This document shows positions 1 through 10,403 of a stretch of DNA of 64,000 nt, piece after piece. Position numbers and translations under genes: made by a program. Numbering within the stretch: the first letter of the stretch is position 1; every line of letters starts with the position of its first letter. The notes under the pieces were generated by a model. The model was not told the DNA's origin. It worked only from the letters and a program-made list of their open reading frames with translations, and did not search any database. Origin of the DNA: Diphasiastrum complanatum (taxonomy: Eukaryota > Streptophyta > Lycopodiopsida > Lycopodiales > Lycopodiaceae); the NCBI GenBank assembly GCA_029204225.1, contig CM055099.1:61845753-61909752 (forward strand), written 5' to 3'.

Positions 1-718
1 ATCATCAGTATCGTTGTTGCAATTTTTACAATCTTTTCTTGCCCTGGTCGGTCAAATACTTCTGCTGACGCTTTGTGTCGTTGACCTGCTTTGTTACACA
101 ATCTTGTCGCTACCATCCCGTCATGGTTTGATGATTTATGTGGTGCTTATTTGTCATGTCCTGATTTTCATGATGTTTATAGTTCGTCTCCACTTCCTCT
201 CGTCGACATCATGTGTATTCCATTGTTGATCATCGTCTTTATCATTCTGGTTCTCTTTGTATTTCGAGTACCCTTGATGTTCGTCCTAAGTTGTTGTTTG
301 ATGCCCATTCTTCTCCTATTGGTGGCCATTTTGGTTTTCAGAAGTCTTATGCTCGTCTTATGGACCATTTCTACTGGCCATCCATGAAGTCTGAGCTAGC
401 ACATCTTATCCGTAAGTGTACCTTTTGTGCCCGTGATAAATATTCCCTTGCTAAGTCCAGTGGCTTGCTCCAGAGTTGGCCCATTCCTCATCGCCAGTGG
501 ACAGACATTTTTATGGACTTTATCCTTGGCCTTTCTCATACCCGACGTGGTAATGACTCATGTATGGCGGTGGTTGATCGGTTCTCGAAATAGGCACATT
601 TTATTCCGGTCCACAACATTATCACAGCAGAGCAATGTGCACGTCCATTTCTATCAGAGATTGTTCGGCTGCATGGTTTTCCACCTACTATACTATCTGA
701 TTGGGATAGTAAGTTTAT
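1..718 (+). pseudogene. Decayed Ty3/gypsy pol: RNase H end and integrase
   Basis: The first codons read GRSNTSADALCR, the usual end of gypsy RNase H, then a TGA and a frame change. The main surviving frame (213-593) holds the integrase zinc-binding HHCC region (GGHFGFQKSY followed by CTFCARDK) and the start of the catalytic core with the first acidic residue (WTDIFMDFILGL). A TAG at 591-593 replaces the expected CAG in VDRFSKQAHF; the same frame continues after it through the second catalytic Asp (SDWDSKF) to about 718, where similarity stops. The rest of integrase, including the catalytic Glu, is missing before the LTR. Non-functional remnant; the 5' part lies outside the window. Confidence 0.85.
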
Positions 719-761
719 ATATTGCATTTTCATTTAGCCCGAGGGGCTTTGCTTTTCCGCA

Positions 762-1203
762 GGGGAGAGTTATAGACTCGGCTCATTACATTCGTTGCGT
801 CCTTCTTTACTTTATGCATACACAGGCCTTGGGGCCCTTTTTATTGGTCTAGTTCATATTTTGGTTATGTATTGGTCTTGGGCCCATTTTATTACTCTAT
901 TTGATATTTGGTCATGGACTGATGAGGGGGCCGTATGGGGTTTCACAGACCCTATCTAGAGGGCGCACTATTATCCCTCTTAGAGATTGGTTTCGTCAGT
1001 CTTATCCATTTAGGGCTCCCTTTTAGGACTTCTCTGTGGGTATAAGTAGGAGACATTGTCATTCATTATTCAGCTTATGATATTGATCTCTCTCTCTCTC
1101 TCTCTAGTCTTTTTAAGCATATTTCCTGCTTTCTAGACTAGTTTCTTGCTTATGTGCTTCTTTCCTAGCTTAGCCTTTATTCTATTGTGAATAAGTTCAT
1201 AAC
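762..1203 (+). repeat. 3' LTR of the decayed gypsy element
   Basis: This segment matches, in opposite orientation, the solo LTR at 54255-54707. Shared blocks include GAGTTATRGACTCGGCTCATTACATTCG, the GAGGGCGCACTAT block, GGCTATAAGTAGG versus GGGTATAAGTAGG (a likely TATA box near 1038), TGATATTGATCTCTCTCTC, and the final GAATAAGTTCATAACT. Both copies end in AACT. A purine-rich stretch before it (CCGAGGGGCTTTGC, about 737-750) could be the polypurine tract. The exact 5' boundary is uncertain by several bases. Confidence 0.75.
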
Positions 1204-2930
1204 TAAAGTGTTGTCCATCACCCTTCCATGCCTTCCTACCTGATCTCCATCGTCCATTTCCAGCCTCTTCGTTCCTTTTCTCACGTTGCTGTCCATCGCC
1301 TATCTCAAGTTACTTTTTTGCTCATTTTCCATCCCTATCACAACTGCATATTCCTTTTTTTTAATCGCCCATCTACCTCCATTGTTGGCATCCAGTTTTT
1401 GGTCTGTTTTGGCAGCCGCTACCTACCTCAATTGATGACACTGCTCAATTGCTTGGAGCTCCAGTGTTGGCAGTTTCCAGCACCCATTTTCAGCCAGCTT
1501 TGTAGCCCATTTTCTTCCCATTGTTGGCAGCCATTCCATATATCATTTGGTGGACCTTTTCTTAGCTATTTGGAGGTACTTTTCAGCAATGTTACATACA
1601 TATTACGACAATTTATACTTGCTTTATTTTATGCTGTTTTGGGTACCATTTCTTAGCAACCTTTACTATCTACTTTATTGCTCCAGTTTTCGGTCTTATA
1701 TACGTTCTACTCTTTAGTTGTGATTTTTGTGGTTAAAATTGTAACTATAAAATACTTTACAATGTATTTAGTTTGGAAATAGTTTCACTATAAAGAATCA
1801 GGAAGTTTTGTCCTACAGTTTAGAATTCTTTTAAAAGCTACCAAGTAAAATAAAGTCAATTCATGCTGAGTCAAACTCAAAGTTGAGGTTCCCCGCTTGA
1901 ACTTTCTTATATTAGACTTTTTGTCCGATTCAATCAATATTGAATTAAATTGATCTAACCATGCCAATTGATACTGAGTTGCTTTAGACTAGGAGCTATT
2001 CTTTGATCAATCAATCAAGCCAGAATACAACCAATCAGTTGTTTGAGGCCTTAGGTTCTACAAGTTGGGGTTGGAGGTTCATTGATATCTACATCAATAT
2101 TCAATGAATAAATGCCAATACTAATAAAGGAAGGGTTCCTAGGGTCCCAAACTTGAATAGCAAATGGCCCAAGGTTAATGATGTTCCAGTGATATGTTTG
2201 TAGTTGTTGTGTATTTTACTCAAAGGCCTTTATATATTGGAGAGCTCTTGGCTCGTGCATTTTTGGCCTTTCATATGTTGGAATTTCATTTTCAAGATTA
2301 AAAACTTGTGATTGAGTCCAAAAAATGAGAATTGTAGTTATTGATGGGCATTTACGATCTTGTTTATTTGTATCTGGTAGATCTTTTGATAGGTTGGTAT
2401 TAACACTTTCTATAATGCTTTTGTATGGTTCATTTTTTACAGCTATTATGTGCGGTCCTCTATAATGACCAAGTTCAAGAAATTGACATGGTACTTGTTG
2501 CTTTTTAATGTTTGAATGCATATGTTTGTCTCGTGGTTTGCCAAATCAGAACATAAAAAGAGCATGCCAATCTGTAGCTGGAAGATCATGGAATCCTGTG
2601 GAAAAGTAAGATCCTCACTTTCCTCTTCTTCATTTTTAAGGTTTCTCTAACTTTTGAATTAATAATAGTTCGAGTCACGAGCAAGAAAACTTTGAAAGCT
2701 TGAGCATTGGCATGGCAATGACCTCAACGAGTTCTAGATGTTGGCTATTTCTTTCTGGCAAAAGATTGTAGATTGGATACACTTAGGAAAAGTTTTGGAG
2801 ATACCAAATGGAGAGATAGCGAGTTATTAAGGTTTGATATTTGCACCATATGGTTCAGTATGGTTTGTAACATATTTTGGATGGATGGAGAGAGGGAGAG
2901 GGAGAGGGAGAGGGAGAATAGAATAGAATA
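1204..2930. other. Unassigned AT-rich DNA
   Basis: No coding region, RNA gene or transposon end could be supported here. The open frames are short and lack motifs. Short recurring pyrimidine-rich words such as TTGGCAG appear around 1385-1545 but form no clear repeat unit. From 2889 the sequence becomes (GGGAGA)n and (ATAGA)n simple repeat, which belongs to the tail of the adjacent LINE fragment. Confidence 0.5.
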
Positions 2931-2940
2931 GAATAGAATA

Positions 2941-2998
2941 TATTAATGTCTACAAAGTGCCCTTGGGCACATGAGACAAGAAAAAGTACATAAGAGGG
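2941..2998 (-). repeat. Isolated LINE 3' terminus (dead-on-arrival copy)
   Basis: Read on the minus strand this is about 58 bp of the same 3' end seen in the other LINEs here: TGTACTTT, a hairpin GTGCCCAAGGGCAC (2957-2970), a 5-nt spacer and AGACATTAATA (2941-2951), followed by a TATTC/TCTCCC simple repeat. Nothing upstream of the terminus was copied, as expected from very early 5' truncation during target-primed reverse transcription. It lies directly beyond the simple-repeat tail of the next LINE (L1), so it may have inserted into that tail, or the reverse. Confidence 0.7.
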
Positions 2999-3040
2999 AG
3001 AGGGAGAGGGAGAGGGAGAGGAAGAAAGAAAGAAAGATTT

Positions 3041-5627
3041 TATTAATGTCTAGCCAGTGCCCGTAGGCACAAAAGACAAAGTACAATACATACAAGATAG
3101 GAGCAATGTCCATAATGCGGACTTATTTCTAAAGAAATTCTCTCTCTACCAAAAGTCAATTGATGAAAAAAAATGAATCAACAATCTCTCACCATGCAAG
3201 AAGGAGATGCAAGAGCTTAACCTCCCGCTCTACTGAGGTACAAAGGCAAGACCTTAACCACCCGCTCTGCTGAGGCAAACCACTAAAGAAAAACCAAAAA
3301 CACTAAGTAACTGATTTGAAAAAACGAGGGATAGGCTGTGAGGTGTGCACTGGAGGCTGATGAGCGACTCAATGAGATGCTAAAGGTCGTCGTATGGCTC
3401 TAGCTAACGATGATGAACGGACTGCAAGTCTCGGTCTAGTAGATGATCCCTGAGTCTTTACAGCCTTCTGTCGTGTCGGGATATCAATCTCATCCTCTGA
3501 TACCTCCTCTCTATCCCTCTTCTGTAATAAGAGTGTGATCAGAGTCTGGTTATAAACATCCTCTGTCTCGGAAGGTAGAATAGACGCTCGCAACGTAAAC
3601 ATCTCCCTCAATAAGAGTCCCACACACCTAGGATCTGGATACATTAAGAAAGAGCCAAGGGATAGAGGAGTGGTTTTGTAGAGACAATAATAACGGCCTC
3701 TGATCTCATAATAGGTAGGATATGTAAAAATGAAATGTGATTCATCCTCTACCTCATGCATCGAGCATAACTGGCATATCCGATGTGTCCTGGGGGTATC
3801 AGTATAACGGCCCGACGAAGAGCATATGATGATGGCTGTGAAAGATACGACGGTAGGATAGGTAGTCCCATGTCATCTAGCTGTAGGAGATGAGAGCCGT
3901 AAAAATGCATCTTGACCCTCTCTGGATCTAGCTGTGACCACACTATCTGGATATAGCTACGATAAAGTTGACGCCGAATATAGGTATGAGTGCTGTTAGG
4001 GAGAGCTGATATAGATACCCCCAATTGCTAAGAAACTCAGGGACATCCTCAAACCATGACAACTTAGCCTACTGATTAGAAATAAACCGAGAGGAAGTGT
4101 AACCAGCAACTAGATACCTGGAAGTATCCATATCAGTGAGCCTATGTAGGAAAATGACAATCCGGAACATATCCTCAACAACCATAGGTGGAGATGCAAA
4201 CTCTACTAGGAGTGCCATGAGGAACCAATGCCTTCGCAAGGATCATCCAGCCAAGCATGAGAATCTGTAGGCGAGTGATGTCTCTCCAAGTACCCGTAGA
4301 GAGCCCAGGGCACCAAACCTCCACTAAATACATAGCCGCCGGAGAAACCATAATAGAGAAGAGCAAACACCGTGTGGCAGGGTCATGAATATAAAGGGTA
4401 GTACAAAGTCTCTCCATCTGAACAAGGGGTGTGTGCCCCTTACGTAGGCGAGCTGTGGATGCGGGTTTGAAAGTAAGCAGAGGACCGGAAAAAAGAACTC
4501 CAAGATAAGTCTAAGAGGCAACTATCTCCAGTTGCTGTTTATCATAATAAAAGAAAATGTCCCGCATGTGCTGCCTATTGGTGCTGAAAACCATGACTTT
4601 AGTCTTAGAGATATTGACCATCAATCCCCATGTCTAACAAAAACCATGTAAGACGTCAAGATGTCTCTGAGGCCCTCTAGCTGAGGTAGATAACAAGACA
4701 ATATTATCAGCATATAAGAAAATAGATATGACAATGTCTGCAAGAGGACAGCCATCACCACCCTCCTCGTTGATAATCCGCTCAAGATCATCAATATAGA
4801 GAGCAAAAAGAGTAGGAGAAAGGGGGCAATCCCGCTTCACACCAACTGTACTGTGAATCGGAGGTGACCAACCTATACCATCTCTGAGTCTAGCCAGAAC
4901 CCTCTCATATAATATGGTAATAGAAGCAATAACATCTTGTGAGAAACCAAGCGAGACCAAATGCTGATGCAGAAGATGCCTAGGTACAGAATCAAAAGCT
5001 TTGCGGAAATCCACAAAACAGCAATAAACCCGCTGCTTTGCCTCCTCAATGATACATCTCAAGATAAAAATCTGATCCGTAGTAGAATACCCAATCCTGA
5101 AACCTGCCTGTCCAATAGCATATAGTTCATCCGCTTCCGCCTTTGAGCTAACTATAGACTGTAGGATCGAGCCAAAAAGCTTAGCCATTACGTGACTAAT
5201 CATAATAGTGCGGTAATGTTCCACATTCATTGGGTCACCAATTTTAAGTATCGGGTGTAAACGGTTAGCACACCAGGCAGTAGAGAAGCATGACAACCTT
5301 TTTTTAAGATATGAGATATGTAGGGGGAGACTATATGAGCCACAAGTTTAAGAAAATCGAGACTAAGTGAGTCAATATCTTCAACTCTATGACTTTGGGC
5401 TCGTTTGATAGCATCTTCAATCAGAGAAGGGCAAAACAATGTAAAATCTGTAGGTCTCGCTGAGAGAGTAATAGGGGAAGAATCAATAGTATAGAGACGT
5501 GTAGCATAATCCACCCAAGCTTCAGTAGCAATAGAAGCAGTCATGAAAGACTTCTTAGAGAAAGTCTTCCAAAAGTAAGAAGAGGAAGATGTAACCAGGG
5601 CATCTATCAACTTTTGACCATTTTTTT
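3041..5627 (-). mobile_element. LINE L1, 5'-truncated, minus strand
   Basis: An L1-type non-LTR retrotransposon fragment running from inside ORF2 (about 5627) to its 3' tail (3041). The tail has the family hairpin (3057-3070, loop TACG), 5-nt spacer and AGACATTAATA, then (TTTC)n and (TCTCCC)n. The coding part is split by several frameshifts into segments at 5610-5227, 5296-4634, 4806-4621, 4417-4175, 4024-3749 and 3761-3369. The endonuclease domain is missing, so this copy is truncated at its 5' end. It ends near a T-rich stretch at 5620-5650. Confidence 0.85.
3369..5610 (-). pseudogene. LINE ORF2 remnant: reverse transcriptase and C-terminal finger
   Basis: Order on the minus strand: a pre-RT region; RT block with NYRTIMI-like sequence (EHYRTIMISHVMAK), GQAGFR, the FRKAFDSVPR block with the first catalytic Asp, CPLSPTLFALYIDDLE, and the YADD box, here YADN (the last Asp is replaced). 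GVKQGC is changed to GVKRDC. The C-terminal part keeps EVEDESHFIFT.P.YYEIRGRYY, equivalent to the CCHC-like finger of related copies, but one Cys is now Tyr. Frameshifts and altered catalytic residues make it inactive. Confidence 0.85.
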
Positions 5628-5731
5628 TGCAAATATGCCTTCTTTTTTATGCAATATTGGCCATCATCCAAATCATTGGCCGCCACCTAGATCGGCCTCC
5701 ATTGCCCGTCAATGACGGGCACTCTTTACTA

Positions 5732-5764
<33 letters not shown>
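5628..5764. other. Short spacer with 9-bp inverted repeat and (TA)n
   Basis: No gene. A 9-bp perfect inverted repeat TGCCCGTCA/TGACGGGCA (5703-5721) is followed by a (TA)n run at about 5733-5762 that borders the next element. Confidence 0.5.
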
Positions 5765-5765
<1 letters not shown>

Positions 5766-5975
5766 AAGGAAGCGGGACCCGGACCCGTCCGCGCCAGGGG
5801 CGCTTCCGGTTTTTTTTTTTTTTTAGATTTTTAAATTTTTTTTTAGACTTAAATAAATTAAATTTTTTTTTTTTGAAGCCACGGATGCGTCTGACCTCGC
5901 GTCCGGGGGTCGGACGCGTCCAGGTCTGGACGTCGGACGCGGACGCGGGCAATCCGGCCCGGACCCTCATCCCTG
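5765..5975 (+). mobile_element. hAT-like MITE (copy 1)
   Basis: About 211 bp with ends TAAGGAAGCGG and CATCCCTG (CAGGGATG on the other strand). Both fit the hAT terminal consensus YARNG. The interior has two T-rich blocks and a cluster of GGACGCG/CGCGTCC words. A second copy with the same ends lies at 56256-56478, and the same two end types bound the larger hAT-C element at 43561-44990, so this is probably its non-autonomous derivative. The left side abuts (TA)n and the right side a (CA)n run (5981-6004). Confidence 0.7.
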
Positions 5976-5982
5976 AGCTGTT

Positions 5983-6014
<32 letters not shown>

Positions 6015-6019
6015 CATAG

Positions 6020-6105
6020 GTCCCGCGGTACTGGGTACCGCGGATCCCGGTACCGCGAGACCATACTGGTACCGCGGTACCATGATGGTACCGCGGTACC
6101 ACAAT
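6020..6105. promoter_or_regulatory. hAT-A left subterminal palindrome cluster
   Basis: Several nested palindromes built from GGTACC and CCGCGG: GTCCCGCGGTAC, GGGTACCGCGGATCC, CCGGTACCGCG, TGGTACCGCGGTACCATGATGGTACCGCGGTACC. Tandem subterminal motifs of this sort are the transposase-binding sites in other hAT elements (known for Ac). That the BED finger of this family binds them is my inference. Confidence 0.6.
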
Positions 6106-6387
6106 ATAATAATATATTTATTATTTAATATTTTTTTTTTAATTTTTTTTTACCTAAACCTACCCGCCCCCCTCGCATTTCCTCTGAAATTTTTTTGCGC
6201 CCTCTCCGCCCTGCCATCGCTGCTGGTTTTTCTTGCCTGCCTTTGATTCCTTGCGTCGCCCATCGCCCGCGCAACGCCCTGCCTTGCATCTGATTTCCTT
6301 TGCCCTGCATTCGCCCATTTTCAGCGTCTCTCCAACAGTGAACCCTGCTGTTTTTTTTCCAGCAATCCATCCCTCATTTCATCTGCA

Positions 6388-9300
6388 ATGGTGCAATCCG
6401 ACCTTTCCGGTCTGTGGGACGAGGTAGACATTGTCAGGCGGGTTGCCGACAAGGCCAACAAGACCGGTCAGAAGATCGTGCGCTGCCGATACTGTCTCGT
6501 CGAGTTTGCTGCATCCCTCACTCGCCTTAAAGGCCATCTGCTCGGCGCACGCGCCAAAAATGGTGCCACCTTGAATGCTGCCCCTTGTGGCAGCATGACC
6601 GTCCCCGACAGGCAGCGACTACTGGACACCTACGGGCCGCGGCTCGTGGCAGGGGAGAACACCATTTCGGAGGGCATTCTCCGATTTTGCACCGCTCCTT
6701 ATGTGACTAACCCAGAGTTGCTGCCTGCTTGGCTGGCACGCACGAGGAGAGGGAGTGCATCCTCCTCTGGTCCCTTTGCCCCTCAGACAGCTCTGCCTCA
6801 TGCACCCCCATCTGCTCAGATTCCGGTGGATCCCGTCCCATCGCGTCCGCCAGTTGCCACTGCGGTTCCACCACCACCCACTGTTGCTCGCACTCCACCA
6901 GTCTACGACTTTCTCAGGGACTCTCCGCCACCCGAGCAGGCCCAGGATGGTACTGGGCGGGCCTTCGAGGATGTGGAAGAGATCCCTTCTTCCTTCCCTT
7001 CCCATCCGGATGACCTCCTCAGCCAGCAGTTTTCGTACCCCATGCCAGATGTTGCCCCTCCACCAGTGCACCCCACCTATGCTGCTGCACCCATCCCTGC
7101 CAGTGCATCCCACTCTCCCCATTCCACGTCTACAGCCGATGCATCCACCAGCGCCCAGCCTGTCGCGTCATCGTCCATTCCCGTCACGGTTGGTGCACCG
7201 TGCTGGAGGTCCACCACCCGTCGTCCACCAGGGAGAGCCCTCGTGCAGCAGACCATTCGCGGCGCGCATCAGCCGCACATGGACAGAGAGGCCACACAGG
7301 CCGTGGCCAGTCTGGTTTACGAGCTGAACCTGCCCTTTGCCATCACCGACTCTGAGCCCTTCAGAAGGGCCTTCCGCCTTGCACAGTCTGTCAGCCCTAG
7401 CTGGAGAGTCCCTAGTTCAGAGGTTGTCCGCACACACATGCTGAGGGATAGGGTCGAGTCCTTGTCTAGAGAGATGGAGCCTCTGCGTCGGCACTGGGCC
7501 ACTTACGGTTGCAGCATCATGTCCGATGGCTGGACTGATGTCAGGAGGAGGCCGATCCTCAACATATTGGTCTCCAGCTGCATGGGCACACAGTTTTTGA
7601 GGGCAGTGGATTGCAGCAGGGGGGGGAGAGTCATATCTGCAGAGTTCATGTTTGATGTCATCAGGTCTTCCATCCTAGCCATAGGCCCACAGCATGTCGT
7701 CACGGTGGTGACGGACAATGCCACGAACTGCATTCAGATGGGTGTACTGCTAGAGGCCGAGTTCCCTCATATTGTTCATACCCCCTGTGCAGCCCACGAC
7801 ATAGACCTTTTGATGGGGGACATTGGAGCACTTCCCTGGGTTAGAGCCATCGTTCGGGAGGCCCTCTTCCTGGTGACTTTTGTCACCAGAAAGAGGCGTG
7901 TTCTTGCCATGTTCCGGGTGTTCAGCCATCTGGACCTCCGTAAGCCAGCCCCCACGCGCTTTGCATTCGACTTGGTGGTCATCGACCGTTTGATCAGGTG
8001 CAGGGCCCAGCTTCTACAGATGGTTGCCAGTGATCTTTGGGGTGCCAGTACATTTCCGCACACTGAGGATGGGGAGCACTTTTCTTCCACGGTGAGGGGA
8101 GACCAGTTCTGGAGGGATGCACAGACATTGTCAGGACTGCTTCGACCACTCTACATTGTGCTCCGCATGGCTGACAGCGAGGGGTCGACACTTGGACTGG
8201 TGTATGAGCTCATGGACCGGATTGGACAGTTCCTGCAGCTACCCATCTTGCAGCCAGAGAGGTAAGCGGTACAGTGGTGCAATTGACCTTTATCTTTTTA
8301 GTACTTGCTAGTTTGTTTTTCTGTCAGTGTTAAGCTTTTTCGTAATGCCCTAAACCACATGCCCCTCACCTGCAGGATGACAGAGCTGAAGTTCATACGG
8401 GAGACGCGGTGGAACTACTTCCACAGGAGTATCCACAGCGTTGCACACATGCTGCATCCCCTCTTCCTCTCTCCGACACAGATCGCAGACAGAGAGCTCG
8501 AGGCCGATTGGCTTCAGTACATTCACAGGGTGGGTCCACACATAGGTTTGGATCCTATCAGGCTCATGGAGGAGCTCGCTACATTTCGTTTCGGCATGTG
8601 CGTATTCGGCCACCCGGCTGCCCAGGACCCAGAGAGGAGGCAGCTACCCATTACCTGGTGGACCATGTTCGGTAGCACATACCCATCTATACAGCGTCTT
8701 GCACTGCATGTCCTTTCTCAGGTATGCATCTCATTTTATCCTACATTTTTTGTGTTTCGTTGAAGTTTCACCTCTGCCACAATGTGCTGAAGTATTTCAA
8801 TGCACGCACCACAGGACTGTGCTGCCTCCGTGTGTGAGCGTAATTGGAGCACATGGGCACTGATTCACACGAGGAGAAGGAACCGCTTGTCAGTGAGTCA
8901 GTTGGAGCGGTTGGTGTTATGTAGCACCAACGCACGTCTCGCCAGGAGGCTTCCAACCATTACGAGCGCATTGCAGGTGATAAGCTAACCTTTCATAGCA
9001 TGTTGGTTGACTCATGGTATGTTGGTTTCATTTCTTGATAGAGTTGTTTCTCTGACATGCCAATTTTAAACCTTGCAGACGAAGATATCCGATTTGGAGC
9101 GCCAGGTTGACTTGCCTACGGACAGCACCCATCCCATGCCTGCAGATGACCTGGGCACACAGTTGATGGCAGAGAGAGAGAGGGAGCTTGCCGAGATGAG
9201 AGAGAGAGAGCTTGGGCTTGAGCACAGAGAGCCCCCATTGTATGAGGCAGATGCAGTGTCAGAGGATGAGCATGATGAGGATGAGCACATTCAGGTTGTG

Positions 9301-10031
9301 TTTGCCAGACCAGAGAGGGATGAGGCAGATTATACAGGTGCAGGGCACACGCCACGGGCAGGGGTCACAGGTGCATCACGTGGCAGAGGTGGGACACATG
9401 GCACATGTTATACCGGCAGACAGGCAGGGCACACAGGGGGGGGCAGTGGCATACCTACCTATGTCGACATGATGGAGGAGGCTCTTGATAGAGGGCAGAG
9501 TGGTTTAGATGCCGGTCCCGCAGATGTTTGGATGCGTGCAGCACAGAGTCATGGCCGTTACTACGACAGCACACCAGAGGAGGCACCTGATGACTTTCAT
9601 TGCACAGATTGGGAGGCCATGCAGGGTCTACAGGGTGCACATGATGAGGCACAAGATGAGGCTTGGGTTGATTCAGGGGTTGGTGCACAGGATAATTCAG
9701 AGGTTGGTGCACAGGATGATTTAGAGGCTGGTGCACAGGATGAGTCCCAGAGCCCAGAGCATTTGTATTCGGATGCCCAGCTGGCCGACTTGGTTGCCAC
9801 ATTGGATTCAGAGGCCCAGCAGATGCCGAGTGTCAGGGCGCCCCCATCATCTCTTGCCAGCATGCCACACACAGAGTCCCAGCCAGAGCAGCCGCATGAG
9901 GTGCCTACAGTTCCTCCAGCTCCTCAGAGGGTGTATGTGCGTCGCACAGCTCCTCCAGTGCCACCGATGCCATTTAGGCCTGCAGCCCCTCCATCGCCGT
10001 CCACTTCTGCAGCACTAGGTCTCCATGGCAG
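6388..10031 (+). CDS. hAT-A transposase, four exons, 3' end cut by retroelement
   Basis: DDE-type cut-and-paste transposase of the hAT superfamily. Exons by GT-AG and frame: 6388-8261, 8376-8721, 8815-8976, 9079-10031; exon joins keep one frame. The ATG at 6388 is conserved in A5. Residues 33-67 form a BED-type finger (C33, C36, H50, C67). A proline/serine-rich linker (about 110-290) precedes a DUF659-type core with SDGWTD (D380), VTDNATN (D443) and TPCAAH (about 465). Exons 2-3 hold the dimerisation domain (ERNWSTWALIHTRRRNRL). Exon 4 begins with a charged helix (ERERELAEMRERELGLEH) and a low-complexity acidic tail. Unlike A2, A3 and A5 this copy has eight Gs at the homopolymer at about 7619-7626 and keeps the frame. 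It is the best-preserved catalytic region in the window, but lacks the AT-hook end because of the gypsy insertion at 10032. Confidence 0.9.
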
Positions 10032-10389
10032 TGTTACGAGCTCGTAACCAGTGCCGAACCCTAGAGAACACAGATAGGTCAGATACCACAGTCAGGGTCG
10101 TGTCCAGCGTACATGACCAACAGGGCAAGACAGTGTGAGTAGTGTGCCCCAGCACGGTCCATAGCCATGGCGGTCCTAACACAGCCTAGGGACCCTGTCA
10201 GCAGAATAGGGCCCCCAGTTGGGTCCCGACGTGCAGTCGGCCACGTCAGTGCCACGTGGCCGACACTTGGCAGTAGCATGCTACCAGTCCTCACACTGGG
10301 CTAGGAGGGGCTTACTCTATATCAGGGAGTAGGCAAGGTTGGGTGGATCAGTTAGTGTTTGCCCTACTGTGGTGTTAGGATCTATTACA
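10032..10389 (+). repeat. G1 5' LTR
   Basis: 358 bp starting TGTTACGAGC and ending TCTATTACA (TG...CA), with the primer site beginning two bases after the end. A TATA-like CTCTATATCAGG lies near 10315. The 5' boundary is set by the point where hAT-A exon 4 similarity stops (after GGTCTCCATGGCAG). No partner LTR exists in the window. Confidence 0.8.
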
Positions 10390-10390
10390 C

Positions 10391-10403
10391 TGGTATCAGA
10401 GCC
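10391..10403 (+). promoter_or_regulatory. G1 primer-binding site (initiator Met tRNA type)
   Basis: TGGTATCAGAGCC, complementary to the 3' end of plant initiator Met tRNA, the usual minus-strand primer for plant LTR elements. It lies just inside the 5' LTR. Confidence 0.85.

Larger units (their letters stand above)
6015..10031 (+). mobile_element. hAT-A copy A1 (left part; split by a gypsy insertion)
   Basis: The left end CATAGGTCCCGCGG starts at 6015, right after ATATATAT. About 100 bp of subterminal palindromes follow (6020-6105). The transposase gene follows, with four exons readable. At 10031/10032 the last exon is broken by the 5' LTR of a gypsy element. The right half of A1, including the small gene and right end, is not found downstream: after the gypsy sequence stops at 14710 a degenerate left end of another copy appears. 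So the right half was lost together with the 3' part of the gypsy element. Confidence 0.85.

Noticed and set aside
1228-1656. 142-codon plus-strand frame
   Set aside because: Phe/Leu/Ser-rich because the DNA is pyrimidine-rich; no domain, no flanking gene structure.
2216-2521. 101-codon minus-strand frame
   Set aside because: No recognisable motif, AT-rich DNA, no splice or start context. Not supported.
6619-7122. Antisense frames of 100-190 codons opposite hAT-A exon 1 (also at 36401, 47315, 49167, 52549)
   Set aside because: They mirror the Pro/Ser/Ala-rich GC-rich linker, have no motifs, and break differently among copies. Treated as shadow frames.
9073-9078. TTG/ATG-like starts just upstream of hAT-A exon 4 suggesting a separate gene
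   Set aside because: The sequence before is a clear TTTTAAACCTTGCAG acceptor and the frame continues from exon 3, so this is the last exon of one gene.
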